The position numbers and the translations under genes are program-made. A DNA stretch of 64,000 nucleotides from Thioclava sediminum (GTDB lineage: Bacteria > Pseudomonadota > Alphaproteobacteria > Rhodobacterales > Rhodobacteraceae), in the NCBI RefSeq assembly GCF_002020355.1, contig NZ_MPZV01000001.1, forward strand, positions 1,364,001-1,428,000. Reading direction: 5' to 3'. Shown here piece after piece: positions 42,794 to 50,112 of the stretch; the stretch's first letter is position 1, and every line of letters starts with the position of its first letter. Under the pieces are notes generated by a model, which was not told the origin of the DNA, made no database searches, and saw only the letters and a list, made by a program, of their open reading frames with translations.

Positions 42794-45397
42794 ATGGCTG
42801 TTGTTGTCGTCGAATCCCCTGCCAAGGCCAAGACGATCAACAAATATCTAGGGTCTGACTACACCGTGCTCGCCTCTTTCGGCCACGTCCGTGACCTGCC
42901 TCCGAAAGACGGCTCGGTCGATCCCGAGCAAGATTTCGAGATGAAATGGGAAGTCGCGAGCGACTCGAAAAAGCACATCAAGGCGATCACCGACGCGCTG
43001 AAAGATGACGACACGCTGATCCTCGCAACTGACCCCGATCGCGAAGGCGAAGCGATCTCGTGGCACCTGCAGGAAGCGCTGGAGAAGAAGCTCAAGGGCA
43101 AGAATGTCTCCCGCGTCACCTTCAACGCGATCACCAAGACCGCAATCCTCGAGGCGATGAAGCATCCGCGCGATGTCGATGCCCCGCTGGTCGAGGCCTA
43201 TCTGGCCCGCCGCGCGCTCGACTACCTCGTGGGCTTCAACCTCTCGCCGGTCCTGTGGCGCAAGCTGCCCGGCGCGAAATCGGCGGGCCGCGTGCAATCG
43301 GTCTGCCTGCGTCTCATCGTCGAGCGCGAGATGGAGATCGAAGCCTTCAAGCCGCGCGAATACTGGACGGTGAAAGTGATCCTGACGACGCCGCGCGGTC
43401 AGGAATACGAGGCGCGTCTGTCGGTTCTGGGCGGCAAGAAGCTCGAGAAATACGACCTTGAGAACGAGACCGCAGCCGAGATGGCGGTGCAGGCGATCAC
43501 GTCGCGCGATCTCAGCGTGACCTCGGTCGAGGCGAAACCAGCCAATCGCAACCCCTACCCGCCCTTCATGACCTCGACGCTGCAGCAGGAAGCCAGCCGC
43601 AAGTTCGGCTTCGGCGCGCGGGCCACGATGTCGGCGGCGCAGCGTCTCTATGAAGCGGGTCACATCACCTATATGCGGACCGACGGCATCGACATGGCCC
43701 CCGAGGCCGTGATGCAGGCCCGCGATGCGATCAAGGACAAGTTCGGCGACAGCTACGTCCCGAAAAGCCCGCGGATGTACAAGAACAAGGCGAAGAACGC
43801 GCAGGAAGCGCACGAATGTATCCGCCCGACGGATATGTCGAAATCGCCCGACAAGCTGAAGCTCTCCGACGATCAGTGGAAATTGTATGACCTGATATGG
43901 AAGCGCACGATCGCGAGCCAGATGGAAGCGGCCCGGTTCGAGCGCACGACCGTTCTCGTCGGCTCCGGCGATGAGCAGGTCGAACTGCGCGCGACCGGCT
44001 CCGTCGTCGTGTTCGACGGCTTCCTGAAAGTCTACGACCAAGGCCGCGACGATGACGAGGGCGAGGACAGCAACCGCCTGCCGCAGATCCACGAGGGCGA
44101 AGAGGCGAAGAAGGGCGACATCACGCCCGAGCAGCACTTCACCCAACCGCCGCCGCGCTACACCGAGGCGACGCTGGTCAAACGGATGGAAGAGCTCGGC
44201 ATCGGGCGCCCCTCCACCTATGCCTCGATCGTCACGACGATTCAGGACCGCGGCTATGTGCGCAAGGACAAGAACCGCCTTATGCCCGAGGATACCGGGC
44301 GGCTGGTGACGGCCTTCCTGTCGAATTACTTCAAGCGCTACGTCGAATACGATTTCACCGCCGATCTGGAAGACCAGCTCGACGATATCTCGGCGGGCGA
44401 TCGCGACTATAAGGAAGTGCTCAAGCGCTTCTGGCGCGATTTCTCGGCGGCTCTGGAAGAGACGTCGGAGCTGCGCATCTCGGAAGTGCTCGACAAGATC
44501 GACGAAGTTCTGGCGCCCCACCTCTATCCGCCGCGCCCCGACGGGTCCGACCCGCGCATCTGCCCGCTTTGCGGCAGTGGCAAGCTGCACCTGAAGACCG
44601 CGCGCTCCGGCGGGGCCTTCATCGGCTGCGGCAACTACCCCGAATGCCGCTTCACCCGGCCCCTCTCCGCGCCCGATGGCGATGACGAGGTGCAGGCACT
44701 CGACGGCAAGGTACTGGGCTATGACGAGGATCAGGCGATCACGCTGCGCGTCGGTCGTTTCGGCCCCTACGTCCAGAAGGGCGAGCCGACCGAGGATGTG
44801 CCCAAGCCGCCGCGGGCCTCGCTGCCCAAGGGCTGGAAGCCCGAAGAGATCGACCTCGAGAAAGCGCTGCTGCTCTTGAGCCTGCCGCGCGAGATCGGCC
44901 CGCACCCGGAAGATGGCGAGCTGGTCGAAGCCGGGATCGGGCGCTACGGGCCCTACGTCAAGAAGGGCCGGATCTACGCGAACCTGCCCGAGGTCGACGA
45001 GGTCTTTACCATCGGCATGAACCGCGCCGTGGAAGTGATCGCTCAGAAAGCCGCCAAAGGCGGACGTGGCGCGGCTGCGAAACCGCTCAAGGAGCTGGGC
45101 GAGCATCCCGAGGGCGGCCCGATCGCGGTCATGCCCGGGCGCTACGGGCCCTACGTCAAGTGGGGCAAGATCAACGCGACCCTTCCGAAAGAGCTGGAAC
45201 CGGAATCCGTCACGCTCGAAGACGCGCTTCCGCTGATCGAGGCGAAAGCGGCGAAGAAGGGCGGCACGAAGAAGAAAGCCGCGCCGAAGAAGACGGCCGC
45301 GAAAAAGCCCGCTGCAAAGAAACCGGCCGCCAAGAAGACCGCCACGAAGAAACCCGCGGCGAAAAAGACGGCGACCAAGAAGACTGACGAGGCGTGA
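42794..45397 (+). CDS. topA: DNA topoisomerase I
   Basis: The product has 867 residues from the ATG at 42794 (MAVVVVESPAKAKTINKYLG), with TGAGGACCTT as ribosome site. The TOPRIM domain has 'ATDPDREGEAISWHLQEAL', and the catalytic Tyr (about 293) is in 'YEAGHITYMRTDGIDMAPE'. One four-Cys zinc ribbon starts near 590 ('CPLCGSGKLHLK', 'FIGCGNYPECRF'), followed by three C-terminal repeats GRFGPYVQKG, GRYGPYVKKG and GRYGPYVKWG. The last 45 residues are a Lys/Ala/Thr tail resembling histone H1, probably a DNA-binding tether. It relaxes negative supercoils. Confidence 0.97.
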   Translation: MAVVVVESPAKAKTINKYLGSDYTVLASFGHVRDLPPKDGSVDPEQDFEMKWEVASDSKKHIKAITDALKDDDTLILATDPDREGEAISWHLQEALEKKLKGKNVSRVTFNAITKTAILEAMKHPRDVDAPLVEAYLARRALDYLVGFNLSPVLWRKLPGAKSAGRVQSVCLRLIVEREMEIEAFKPREYWTVKVILTTPRGQEYEARLSVLGGKKLEKYDLENETAAEMAVQAITSRDLSVTSVEAKPANRNPYPPFMTSTLQQEASRKFGFGARATMSAAQRLYEAGHITYMRTDGIDMAPEAVMQARDAIKDKFGDSYVPKSPRMYKNKAKNAQEAHECIRPTDMSKSPDKLKLSDDQWKLYDLIWKRTIASQMEAARFERTTVLVGSGDEQVELRATGSVVVFDGFLKVYDQGRDDDEGEDSNRLPQIHEGEEAKKGDITPEQHFTQPPPRYTEATLVKRMEELGIGRPSTYASIVTTIQDRGYVRKDKNRLMPEDTGRLVTAFLSNYFKRYVEYDFTADLEDQLDDISAGDRDYKEVLKRFWRDFSAALEETSELRISEVLDKIDEVLAPHLYPPRPDGSDPRICPLCGSGKLHLKTARSGGAFIGCGNYPECRFTRPLSAPDGDDEVQALDGKVLGYDEDQAITLRVGRFGPYVQKGEPTEDVPKPPRASLPKGWKPEEIDLEKALLLLSLPREIGPHPEDGELVEAGIGRYGPYVKKGRIYANLPEVDEVFTIGMNRAVEVIAQKAAKGGRGAAAKPLKELGEHPEGGPIAVMPGRYGPYVKWGKINATLPKELEPESVTLEDALPLIEAKAAKKGGTKKKAAPKKTAAKKPAAKKPAAKKTATKKPAAKKTATKKTDEA

Positions 45398-45413
45398 GGC
45401 GCTCGCGCGCCCC

Positions 45414-45440
45414 TTCCTCTTGGTAAAAATATCCCGGGGG
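45414..45440 (-). repeat. Dispersed GGGATATTT element, copy E (half-site)
   Basis: On the minus strand this reads CCCCCGGGATATTTTTACC then AAGAGGAA, nearly identical to the left arm of copy C. It lies 17 bases after the topA stop. The rest of the 234-base gap to scoA holds short GC hairpins (GGGGGCGGAGCCCCC, GTCGCC/GGCGAC) and no gene. Confidence 0.55.
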
Positions 45441-45631
45441 AGCGCGATAGCGCGGGGGCGGAGCCCCCTCTCACTCAAGCCTTGTCGCCCTACGGCGACG
45501 GGGGCAGAGCCCCCTCCCCCGGCCTATTTACGCGCGAAGTTTACCTTCCGCACCGCCGCTCGCCGCATCGCAGCAATTGACTCCCCCCCGCCCCGGCGTC
45601 ATCTTCACGCGCACATGAGCGGAGGATATCC

Positions 45632-46336
45632 ATGAACAAGATTTACGGTTCCGCGGAAGAGGCCCTCGACGGGCTTCTTTTCGACGGAATGCTGATCGCG
45701 GCCGGGGGCTTCGGGCTTTGCGGCATCCCCGAAATGCTGATCGACGCACTGGTCGAGAGCAAGGTCAAGGACATCACGGTCGCGTCGAACAACTGCGGCG
45801 TGGACGGGTTCGGCCTCGGCAAGCTGCTCGACACCAAGCAGATCAAGAAGATGATGTCGTCCTACGTGGGCGAGAACGCAGAATTCATGCGTCAGTATCT
45901 GAGCGGCGAGCTCGAGCTGGAATTCAACCCGCAGGGCACGCTGGCAGAGCGCATGCGCGCCGCCGGCCACGGCATCCCCGGCTTCTACACCAAGACCGGC
46001 TACGGCACGCAGATCGCCGAGGGTAAAGAGGTGAAGGTATTCAACGGCGAGCACTACATCCTCGAAGAGGGCATCTTCGCCGACGTCTCCATCGTGAAGG
46101 CGTGGAAAGCCGACGAGACCGGCAATGCGATCTTCCGCAAGACGGCGCGTAACTTCAATCCGCCGGCGGCGATGTGCGGCAAGGTCTGCGTGATGGAAGT
46201 CGAAGAGATCGTGCCCGTGGGCTCGCTCGACCCCGACTGTATCCACCTGCCCGGCATCTACGTGCACCGCCTGATTCAGGGCGAGCACGAGAAGCGCATC
46301 GAGAAAGTCACCACCCGCGAAAAGAAGGAGGCCTGA
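45632..46336 (+). CDS. scoA: 3-oxoacid (acetoacetate) CoA-transferase, subunit A
   Basis: This 234-residue protein has GGAGGATATCC as ribosome site. '[20 protein letters not shown]' and '[20 protein letters not shown]' are typical of the ScoA/SCOT family I alpha part. '[20 protein letters not shown]' and '[18 protein letters not shown]' follow, favouring succinyl-CoA:3-ketoacid transferase over other members. It activates acetoacetate to acetoacetyl-CoA for ketone-body or polyhydroxybutyrate use. Three bases separate it from scoB. Confidence 0.93.
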   Translation: MNKIYGSAEEALDGLLFDGMLIAAGGFGLCGIPEMLIDALVESKVKDITVASNNCGVDGFGLGKLLDTKQIKKMMSSYVGENAEFMRQYLSGELELEFNPQGTLAERMRAAGHGIPGFYTKTGYGTQIAEGKEVKVFNGEHYILEEGIFADVSIVKAWKADETGNAIFRKTARNFNPPAAMCGKVCVMEVEEIVPVGSLDPDCIHLPGIYVHRLIQGEHEKRIEKVTTREKKEA

Positions 46337-46339
46337 CCC

Positions 46340-46969
46340 ATGGCATGGGATAGAAATCAGATGGCCGCCCGCGCGGCGCAGGAGCTCGAAGACGGCACCT
46401 ATGTGAACCTCGGCATCGGTATCCCGACGCTGGTCCCGAACTTCATCCCCGAGGGCGTGCACGTCACGCTGCAATCGGAGAACGGCATGCTCGGCATGGG
46501 TCCCTTCCCCTATGAGGGCGAAGAGGATCCCGACCTGATCAATGCCGGCAAGCAGACGATCACCGAACTGCCCAACACGGTCTATTTCGACAGCTCGATG
46601 AGCTTCGGCATGATCCGCGGCGGCAAGATCGCGATGGCGATCCTCGGCGCGATGGAAGTGGCCGAGAATGGCGATCTGGCGAACTGGATGATCCCGGGCA
46701 AGCTGGTGAAGGGCATGGGCGGCGCGATGGACCTCGTGGCGGGCGTGAAGCGCGTCATCGTCGTGATGGACCACACCAACAAGCATGGCGACAGCAAGCT
46801 GCTGAAGGAATGCACCCTGCCGCTGACCGGCACCGGCGTCGTCAACCGCATCATCACCAATCTCGGTGTGCTCGATGTGGTCGAGGGCGGGCTGAAGATC
46901 GTCGAGTGCGCCGAGGGCGTCACCGAAGACGAGATCCGCGAAGCGACCGAGGCGACGATCGTCAACTGA
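46340..46969 (+). CDS. scoB: 3-oxoacid (acetoacetate) CoA-transferase, subunit B
   Basis: The 209-residue beta subunit contains the catalytic Glu in '[17 protein letters not shown]', which forms the glutamyl-CoA thioester. '[20 protein letters not shown]' and '[19 protein letters not shown]' are conserved. Its ribosome site AAGGAGGCC overlaps the end of scoA. It forms an alpha2beta2 complex with ScoA. It is followed by a hairpin shared with the convergent gene. Confidence 0.95.
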   Translation: MAWDRNQMAARAAQELEDGTYVNLGIGIPTLVPNFIPEGVHVTLQSENGMLGMGPFPYEGEEDPDLINAGKQTITELPNTVYFDSSMSFGMIRGGKIAMAILGAMEVAENGDLANWMIPGKLVKGMGGAMDLVAGVKRVIVVMDHTNKHGDSKLLKECTLPLTGTGVVNRIITNLGVLDVVEGGLKIVECAEGVTEDEIREATEATIVN

Positions 46970-46996
46970 TCGCCTCTCGATAGGCTAGAGACGAAG

Positions 46997-47023
46997 AGAG
47001 CGGCCCTCAGGGGCCGCTCTTTG
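46997..47023. terminator. Bidirectional hairpin overlapping the last codons of the lytic transglycosylase gene
   Basis: AGAGCGGCCC (46997-47006) pairs perfectly with GGGCCGCTCT (47011-47020) around a TCAG loop, then TTTGCC. It lies 27 bases after scoB. On the minus strand the right arm, the loop and the last stop codon belong to the lytic transglycosylase reading frame (codons Lys-Ser-Gly-Pro-stop), so coding and termination share bases. Confidence 0.75.
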
Positions 47024-47897
47024 CCATTTGGGTGACCTGGAAGACGCAGCCGTCGCTCACCAGCTGCGGCCGCGTCGCACAAAGCCCCCGCGCCACGTTC
47101 CACGCCGCCAGCACCTTCGGCACGTAGTCGCGCGTCTCCGCATAGGGCGGCACACCGTCATTCTTCTTCACCGCGTTCTCGCCCGCGTTATAGGCGGCGA
47201 TGACCATCAGCGGATCGCGGTCGAATTCCTTCATCAGCCAGTCGAGATAGCTCACCCCGCCCGCGATGTTCTGCGCGGGGTCCTTGCTGTCTGCGACGTC
47301 GAACCGCTCGGCCGTGGCCGGTATCAGCTGCATCAGCCCCACGGCCCCCGCATGGCTTTGCGCGTCGAAGCGCCCGCCCGATTCCACCGCGATCATCGCC
47401 AGCACCAGCGCGGGCGAGACCTCGGTCCCGATGGTGGAGCGCAGGATATCGGTGCCATGGGCGCGCGCGATCTTCGCCAGATCATTGAGCCGCGGCTCGC
47501 GCACCCGTGTGCCCTTCGGCCCTTGCGACAGCGCTGAGATCGCCTGATCGAACCGCCCCGCCCTCTCTCCAAGGCGCGGCGAGACCTTGTTCCAATACCA
47601 CGCGTAATGCGCAGGCGCGCGCGGCGTGGGCGTAGAGGCCGGTGCCTCGCCCGTCGCGCTGTCGTCTTTCGCAGGCGCTGTTTCCGGCTCCCAAGGCTGC
47701 TTCGCCATCGCAGCAAGCTGGCGTTTCTGTTCCTCGGGATCGATCTGGATCGTGATGAAGCGTTTGGTGCCGGGCGCAGGCGGCTTGACCGTCTTGGGCT
47801 TCACGCTCTTGAAGACGGGGGCTGCAGGTTCGGCCCACACGGGCACGACCACGGCCACCATCGCACTGCAGAGAATCCCTGCGAAAACCTTGCGCAT
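47007..47897 (-). CDS. Lytic transglycosylase, SLT domain
   Basis: The protein has 296 residues from the ATG at 47897 (MRKVFAGILCSAMVAVVVPV), with a signal peptide cut near residue 22. A GTG three codons upstream is also open. A Pro/Ala-rich linker of about 90 residues precedes the SLT lysozyme-like domain; the catalytic Glu lies in 'LVLAMIAVESGGRFDAQSHA', with 'GAVGLMQLIPATAERFDV' and 'MVIAAYNAGENAVKKNDGVP' after it. It cleaves peptidoglycan glycan strands. It stands next to the Tad locus on the opposite strand and could open the wall for pilus assembly, though its family is widespread. Confidence 0.9.
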   Translation of the reverse strand: MRKVFAGILCSAMVAVVVPVWAEPAAPVFKSVKPKTVKPPAPGTKRFITIQIDPEEQKRQLAAMAKQPWEPETAPAKDDSATGEAPASTPTPRAPAHYAWYWNKVSPRLGERAGRFDQAISALSQGPKGTRVREPRLNDLAKIARAHGTDILRSTIGTEVSPALVLAMIAVESGGRFDAQSHAGAVGLMQLIPATAERFDVADSKDPAQNIAGGVSYLDWLMKEFDRDPLMVIAAYNAGENAVKKNDGVPPYAETRDYVPKVLAAWNVARGLCATRPQLVSDGCVFQVTQMAKSGP

Positions 47898-48077
47898 CTG
47901 CGCCACCTGCTCACTGCCTCGCGCGGCTCTCGAGGGCCGCTTTGGCCCGACTATCCCTGAAAACCCGGAAAAATTCCAGAAAATCCGCCGTTTTCAGGCC
48001 GACGAATCGCGGTTTGACGGCCGAAACTCGGACGCAAAATGCAAATCTCACAAAAATTCAGTTTTTTGTTTCTTTAA

Positions 48078-48092
48078 TTAACAATGACTTAG
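48078..48092. promoter_or_regulatory. CtrA-like box upstream of the pilin gene
   Basis: TTAA-CAATGAC-TTAG matches TTAA-N7-TTAA at seven of eight positions with exact spacing and lies 160 bases before the pilin ATG. CtrA drives pilA in Caulobacter. It is adjacent to a second TTAA (TTAATTAA at 48074-48081). Assignment by pattern only. Confidence 0.4.
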
Positions 48093-48162
48093 CGCCTTCG
48101 TCAGGCAGGATTTTCATTTTCGCGAAATCGCCTGCGATGCGCCCAAATCGCGCCACGTTCCG

Positions 48163-48178
48163 GGGGCCATATGTCCCC
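48163..48178. promoter_or_regulatory. GGGG-C-CATATG-T-CCCC interrupted palindrome in the pilin leader
   Basis: The 16 bases read GGGGCCATATGTCCCC, symmetric except for one central pair on each side, 74 bases before the first pilin ATG. It could bind a dimeric regulator or fold in the leader mRNA. Confidence 0.3.
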
Positions 48179-48251
48179 ATACCGCGAGACGGAAACCGGC
48201 ACGGACGCCAGCCGAGACCGCGGGGCAGAGACAAACCTTAGGAGAGACACC

Positions 48252-48494
48252 ATGATGAAGTTTTTCAAAATCAAGAAGTTCCACGACGAAGAAGACGGCG
48301 CTGTGACCGTTGACTGGGTTGTGCTGACCGCTGCTGTCGTCGGCCTCGGCGCTGCTGCACTGGCCCTGGTCCGCACCCAGACCGCTGGTCTGTCGGGCAA
48401 GATCGCAAGCTACCTCGACGGCGCAGAAGTGACCGAGTCCTTCACCGCTGACGAAGTCACCGCTGGTGAAGCTGACGGCTACCTGCCGCAGTAA
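48252..48494 (+). CDS. Tad-associated pilin-like protein 1 (GAVTVDW type)
   Basis: This 80-residue protein starts MMKFFKIKKFHDEEDG with GGAGA seven bases upstream; the ATG at 48255 is an alternative. A basic leader ends in Gly16, followed by AVTVDWVVLTAAVVGLGA, one hydrophobic helix. This is the type IVb prepilin layout, but residue +5 after the expected cleavage site is Asp21, not the usual Glu. The mature part would be 64 residues and ends acidic (TADEVTAGEADGYLPQ). It is the first gene of the Tad locus and is followed by a terminator-like hairpin, typical of an abundant pilin subunit. Formally a candidate Flp. Confidence 0.8.
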   Translation: MMKFFKIKKFHDEEDGAVTVDWVVLTAAVVGLGAAALALVRTQTAGLSGKIASYLDGAEVTESFTADEVTAGEADGYLPQ

Positions 48495-48518
48495 TTTCCG
48501 GCTCAGTCGGAAGATGCA

Positions 48519-48544
48519 GAGACCGCCCCTTCCCGGGCGGTCTC
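48519..48544 (+). terminator. Hairpin after the first pilin gene
   Basis: GAGACCGCCC (48519-48528) pairs perfectly with GGGCGGTCTC (48535-48544) around a 6-base loop, 24 bases after the stop. Only a weak T-run (ATCATTT) follows. It probably stabilises or ends a short pilin mRNA. Confidence 0.65.
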
Positions 48545-48700
48545 ATCATTTCAAATCGCGGGCTCATGCAATCTTCACTAACGCGTCGCGCACAGCAGGC
48601 GCGCCAGGTTGCAGAAAATACCCCGCGACCGCCCAATTTCCGCCACTCCCTCCCGCCAAGTTTTCACCAAAGGTCCCGTTGAGAAAGTCGAGACACAGAG

Positions 48701-48928
48701 ATGAACAAACTGATTTTCAATTTGAAGAAAGTACTTCGCGCGGAAGATGGCGCCGTAACGGTCGACTGGGTCGTACTCACGGCATCGCTGGTCGCTTTGG
48801 GTTTCATGGCGACTGCCATGATCTGGACCCAGACCGCCGGCACTTCGGGCAAGATCGCAAAATATATCGACAAGCAGGAAGTTACCCCTGCCTTCACGGC
48901 CGACGAACTCGCCGACGACGAGGGCTGA
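48701..48928 (+). CDS. Tad-associated pilin-like protein 2 (GAVTVDW type)
   Basis: This 75-residue paralogue of the preceding gene starts MNKLIFNLKKVLRAEDG with Gly17 before AVTVDWVVLTASLVALGF, again with Asp at +5. 'WTQTAGTSGKIAKYIDKQEV' aligns with 'RTQTAGLSGKIASYLDGAEV' of protein 1, so the two arose by duplication. Mature length would be 58 residues, ending in the acidic TADELADDEG. A 206-base gap with a hairpin separates them, so it may have its own promoter. It could be a minor pilin or a pilus-initiating subunit. Confidence 0.8.
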   Translation: MNKLIFNLKKVLRAEDGAVTVDWVVLTASLVALGFMATAMIWTQTAGTSGKIAKYIDKQEVTPAFTADELADDEG

Positions 48929-49032
48929 AACTCACCAGTGCTGCGGATGCGCCAAGTTTTCGCCACTTTGATCTGTAATAAGCGGCTCTATTCACAGGAT
49001 TGTCGCCGATCAGACAACAGAAGGAAGAAGCG

Positions 49033-49902
49033 ATGCGACTGATTTTTGTTCTTTTCCTCGTGGCCGGTGTCGGCCTCGCTGGTGTCGCCGTGATGATGGC
49101 GCAGGGACAGATCGCGCAGTTCCAAGCGGAACGCGATCAATTGGCCGAGATGCAGAAGAATGCCCCCAAGCTCGCCGATGTCGTAGTCGCGCGGAAACCG
49201 CTCAAATACGGCGAGCATTTTGGCCCGGAAGATCTCGCCGTGATCAAGGTGCAGGCAAATGCCGTGCCGAAATATGCTTTCGACACGATCTCCGCAAAAC
49301 CCGGCACCGAAGAGGCCAAGAAGGCCGTCTTCCTTGAAGGCGAAACGCGCAAGCGCGCCTCCATGCGTGAGATTTCGCCGCGAGAAGTCATTCTGGCGTC
49401 GCGGGTCACTCAACCCGGCGAAAACGCGGGCATCATGGCAAGCCTGCCCGACAACCGCCGTGCCTTTACGATCCAGGTCTCGTCGACCTCAGCAGTCTCG
49501 GGCTTCCTGCGTCCGAACGATCTCGTCGACGTCTACTGGTCCGGCACGATTAACGGCGAGCCGGTGACCAAGCTCATCGACACCAACCTCAAACTGATCG
49601 CGATCGATCAAAGCACCGATCCGGACCGCAGCAACGCCACGCAGATCGCGCGCTCGGTTACTGCCGAGGTCAGCCCCGAACAGGTCGCGGCTCTGACGCT
49701 AGCTCAGAATACCGGGAACATTACGCTGTCGCTCGTCGGGCTTTCGAACACGGAGCAGGTGAGCCAGATCGAAATCAACCGTGACGAGCTGCTTGGCATC
49801 CAGAAAGACGAGGTCAAAAAGGTCGAGAAGGCAGAGGTTTGCACGATCAAGACCCGTAAGGGCACGGACGTCGTCGAGACACCGATCCCCTGCACGAACT
49901 AA
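49033..49902 (+). CDS. cpaB: Flp pilus assembly protein CpaB (RcpC)
   Basis: The product has 289 residues from the ATG at 49033 (MRLIFVLFLVAGVGLAGVAV), AAGGAAGAAG being the ribosome site. An N-terminal membrane anchor is followed by a SAF-like domain ('VVVARKPLKYGEHFGPEDLA') and the RcpC region 'VSSTSAVSGFLRPNDLVDVY'. The C-terminal tail has two Cys residues, 'EVCTIKTRKGTDVVE' and 'PIPCTN', that could form a disulfide. CpaB is a periplasmic partner of the secretin. A UUCG-loop terminator follows. Confidence 0.93.
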   Translation: MRLIFVLFLVAGVGLAGVAVMMAQGQIAQFQAERDQLAEMQKNAPKLADVVVARKPLKYGEHFGPEDLAVIKVQANAVPKYAFDTISAKPGTEEAKKAVFLEGETRKRASMREISPREVILASRVTQPGENAGIMASLPDNRRAFTIQVSSTSAVSGFLRPNDLVDVYWSGTINGEPVTKLIDTNLKLIAIDQSTDPDRSNATQIARSVTAEVSPEQVAALTLAQNTGNITLSLVGLSNTEQVSQIEINRDELLGIQKDEVKKVEKAEVCTIKTRKGTDVVETPIPCTN

Positions 49903-49928
49903 ATAAATGACAAATATCAGTCATTTGC

Positions 49929-49954
49929 GCGGGGTCCTTCGGGGCCCCGCTTTT
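49929..49954 (+). terminator. Terminator with CUUCGG tetraloop after cpaB
   Basis: GCGGGGTCC (49929-49937) pairs with GGGCCCCGC (49942-49950) with one G-U, closing a TTCG loop in the extra-stable C(UUCG)G context, then TTTTA. It lies 27 bases after the cpaB stop, inside the Tad gene cluster. Confidence 0.85.
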
Positions 49955-50112
49955 ACATGTGACCGTTTATCCACATCAACAACGCCGCTCAATCCATTGA
50001 TTCTTGCAAAAAAACAGGTCTTGGCGCATTCTCCTTTGCAATAATGGACCAAAACAGTCCCTAAGCAGACAAAAGATTTGCGAGTGGCGTGATCGGAGAG
50101 GCAGGGTCACAG

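Larger units (their letters stand above)
47898..48251. other. 354-base AT-richer region upstream of the first pilin gene
   Basis: No gene is seen. The region drops in GC around 48040-48130 (runs such as CAGTTTTTTGTTTCTTTAAT), as expected for a strong promoter. It contains the CtrA-like box at 48078-48092, the palindrome TTTCGCGAAA at 48118-48127 and GGGGCCATATGTCCCC at 48063+100 (48163-48178), then the pilin ribosome site. Confidence 0.6.

Noticed and set aside
45262-45394. Lys/Ala-rich end of topA as a frameshift or repeat expansion artefact
   Set aside because: The frame is continuous to a normal stop, and Lys/Ala tails are common on TopA in high-GC bacteria.
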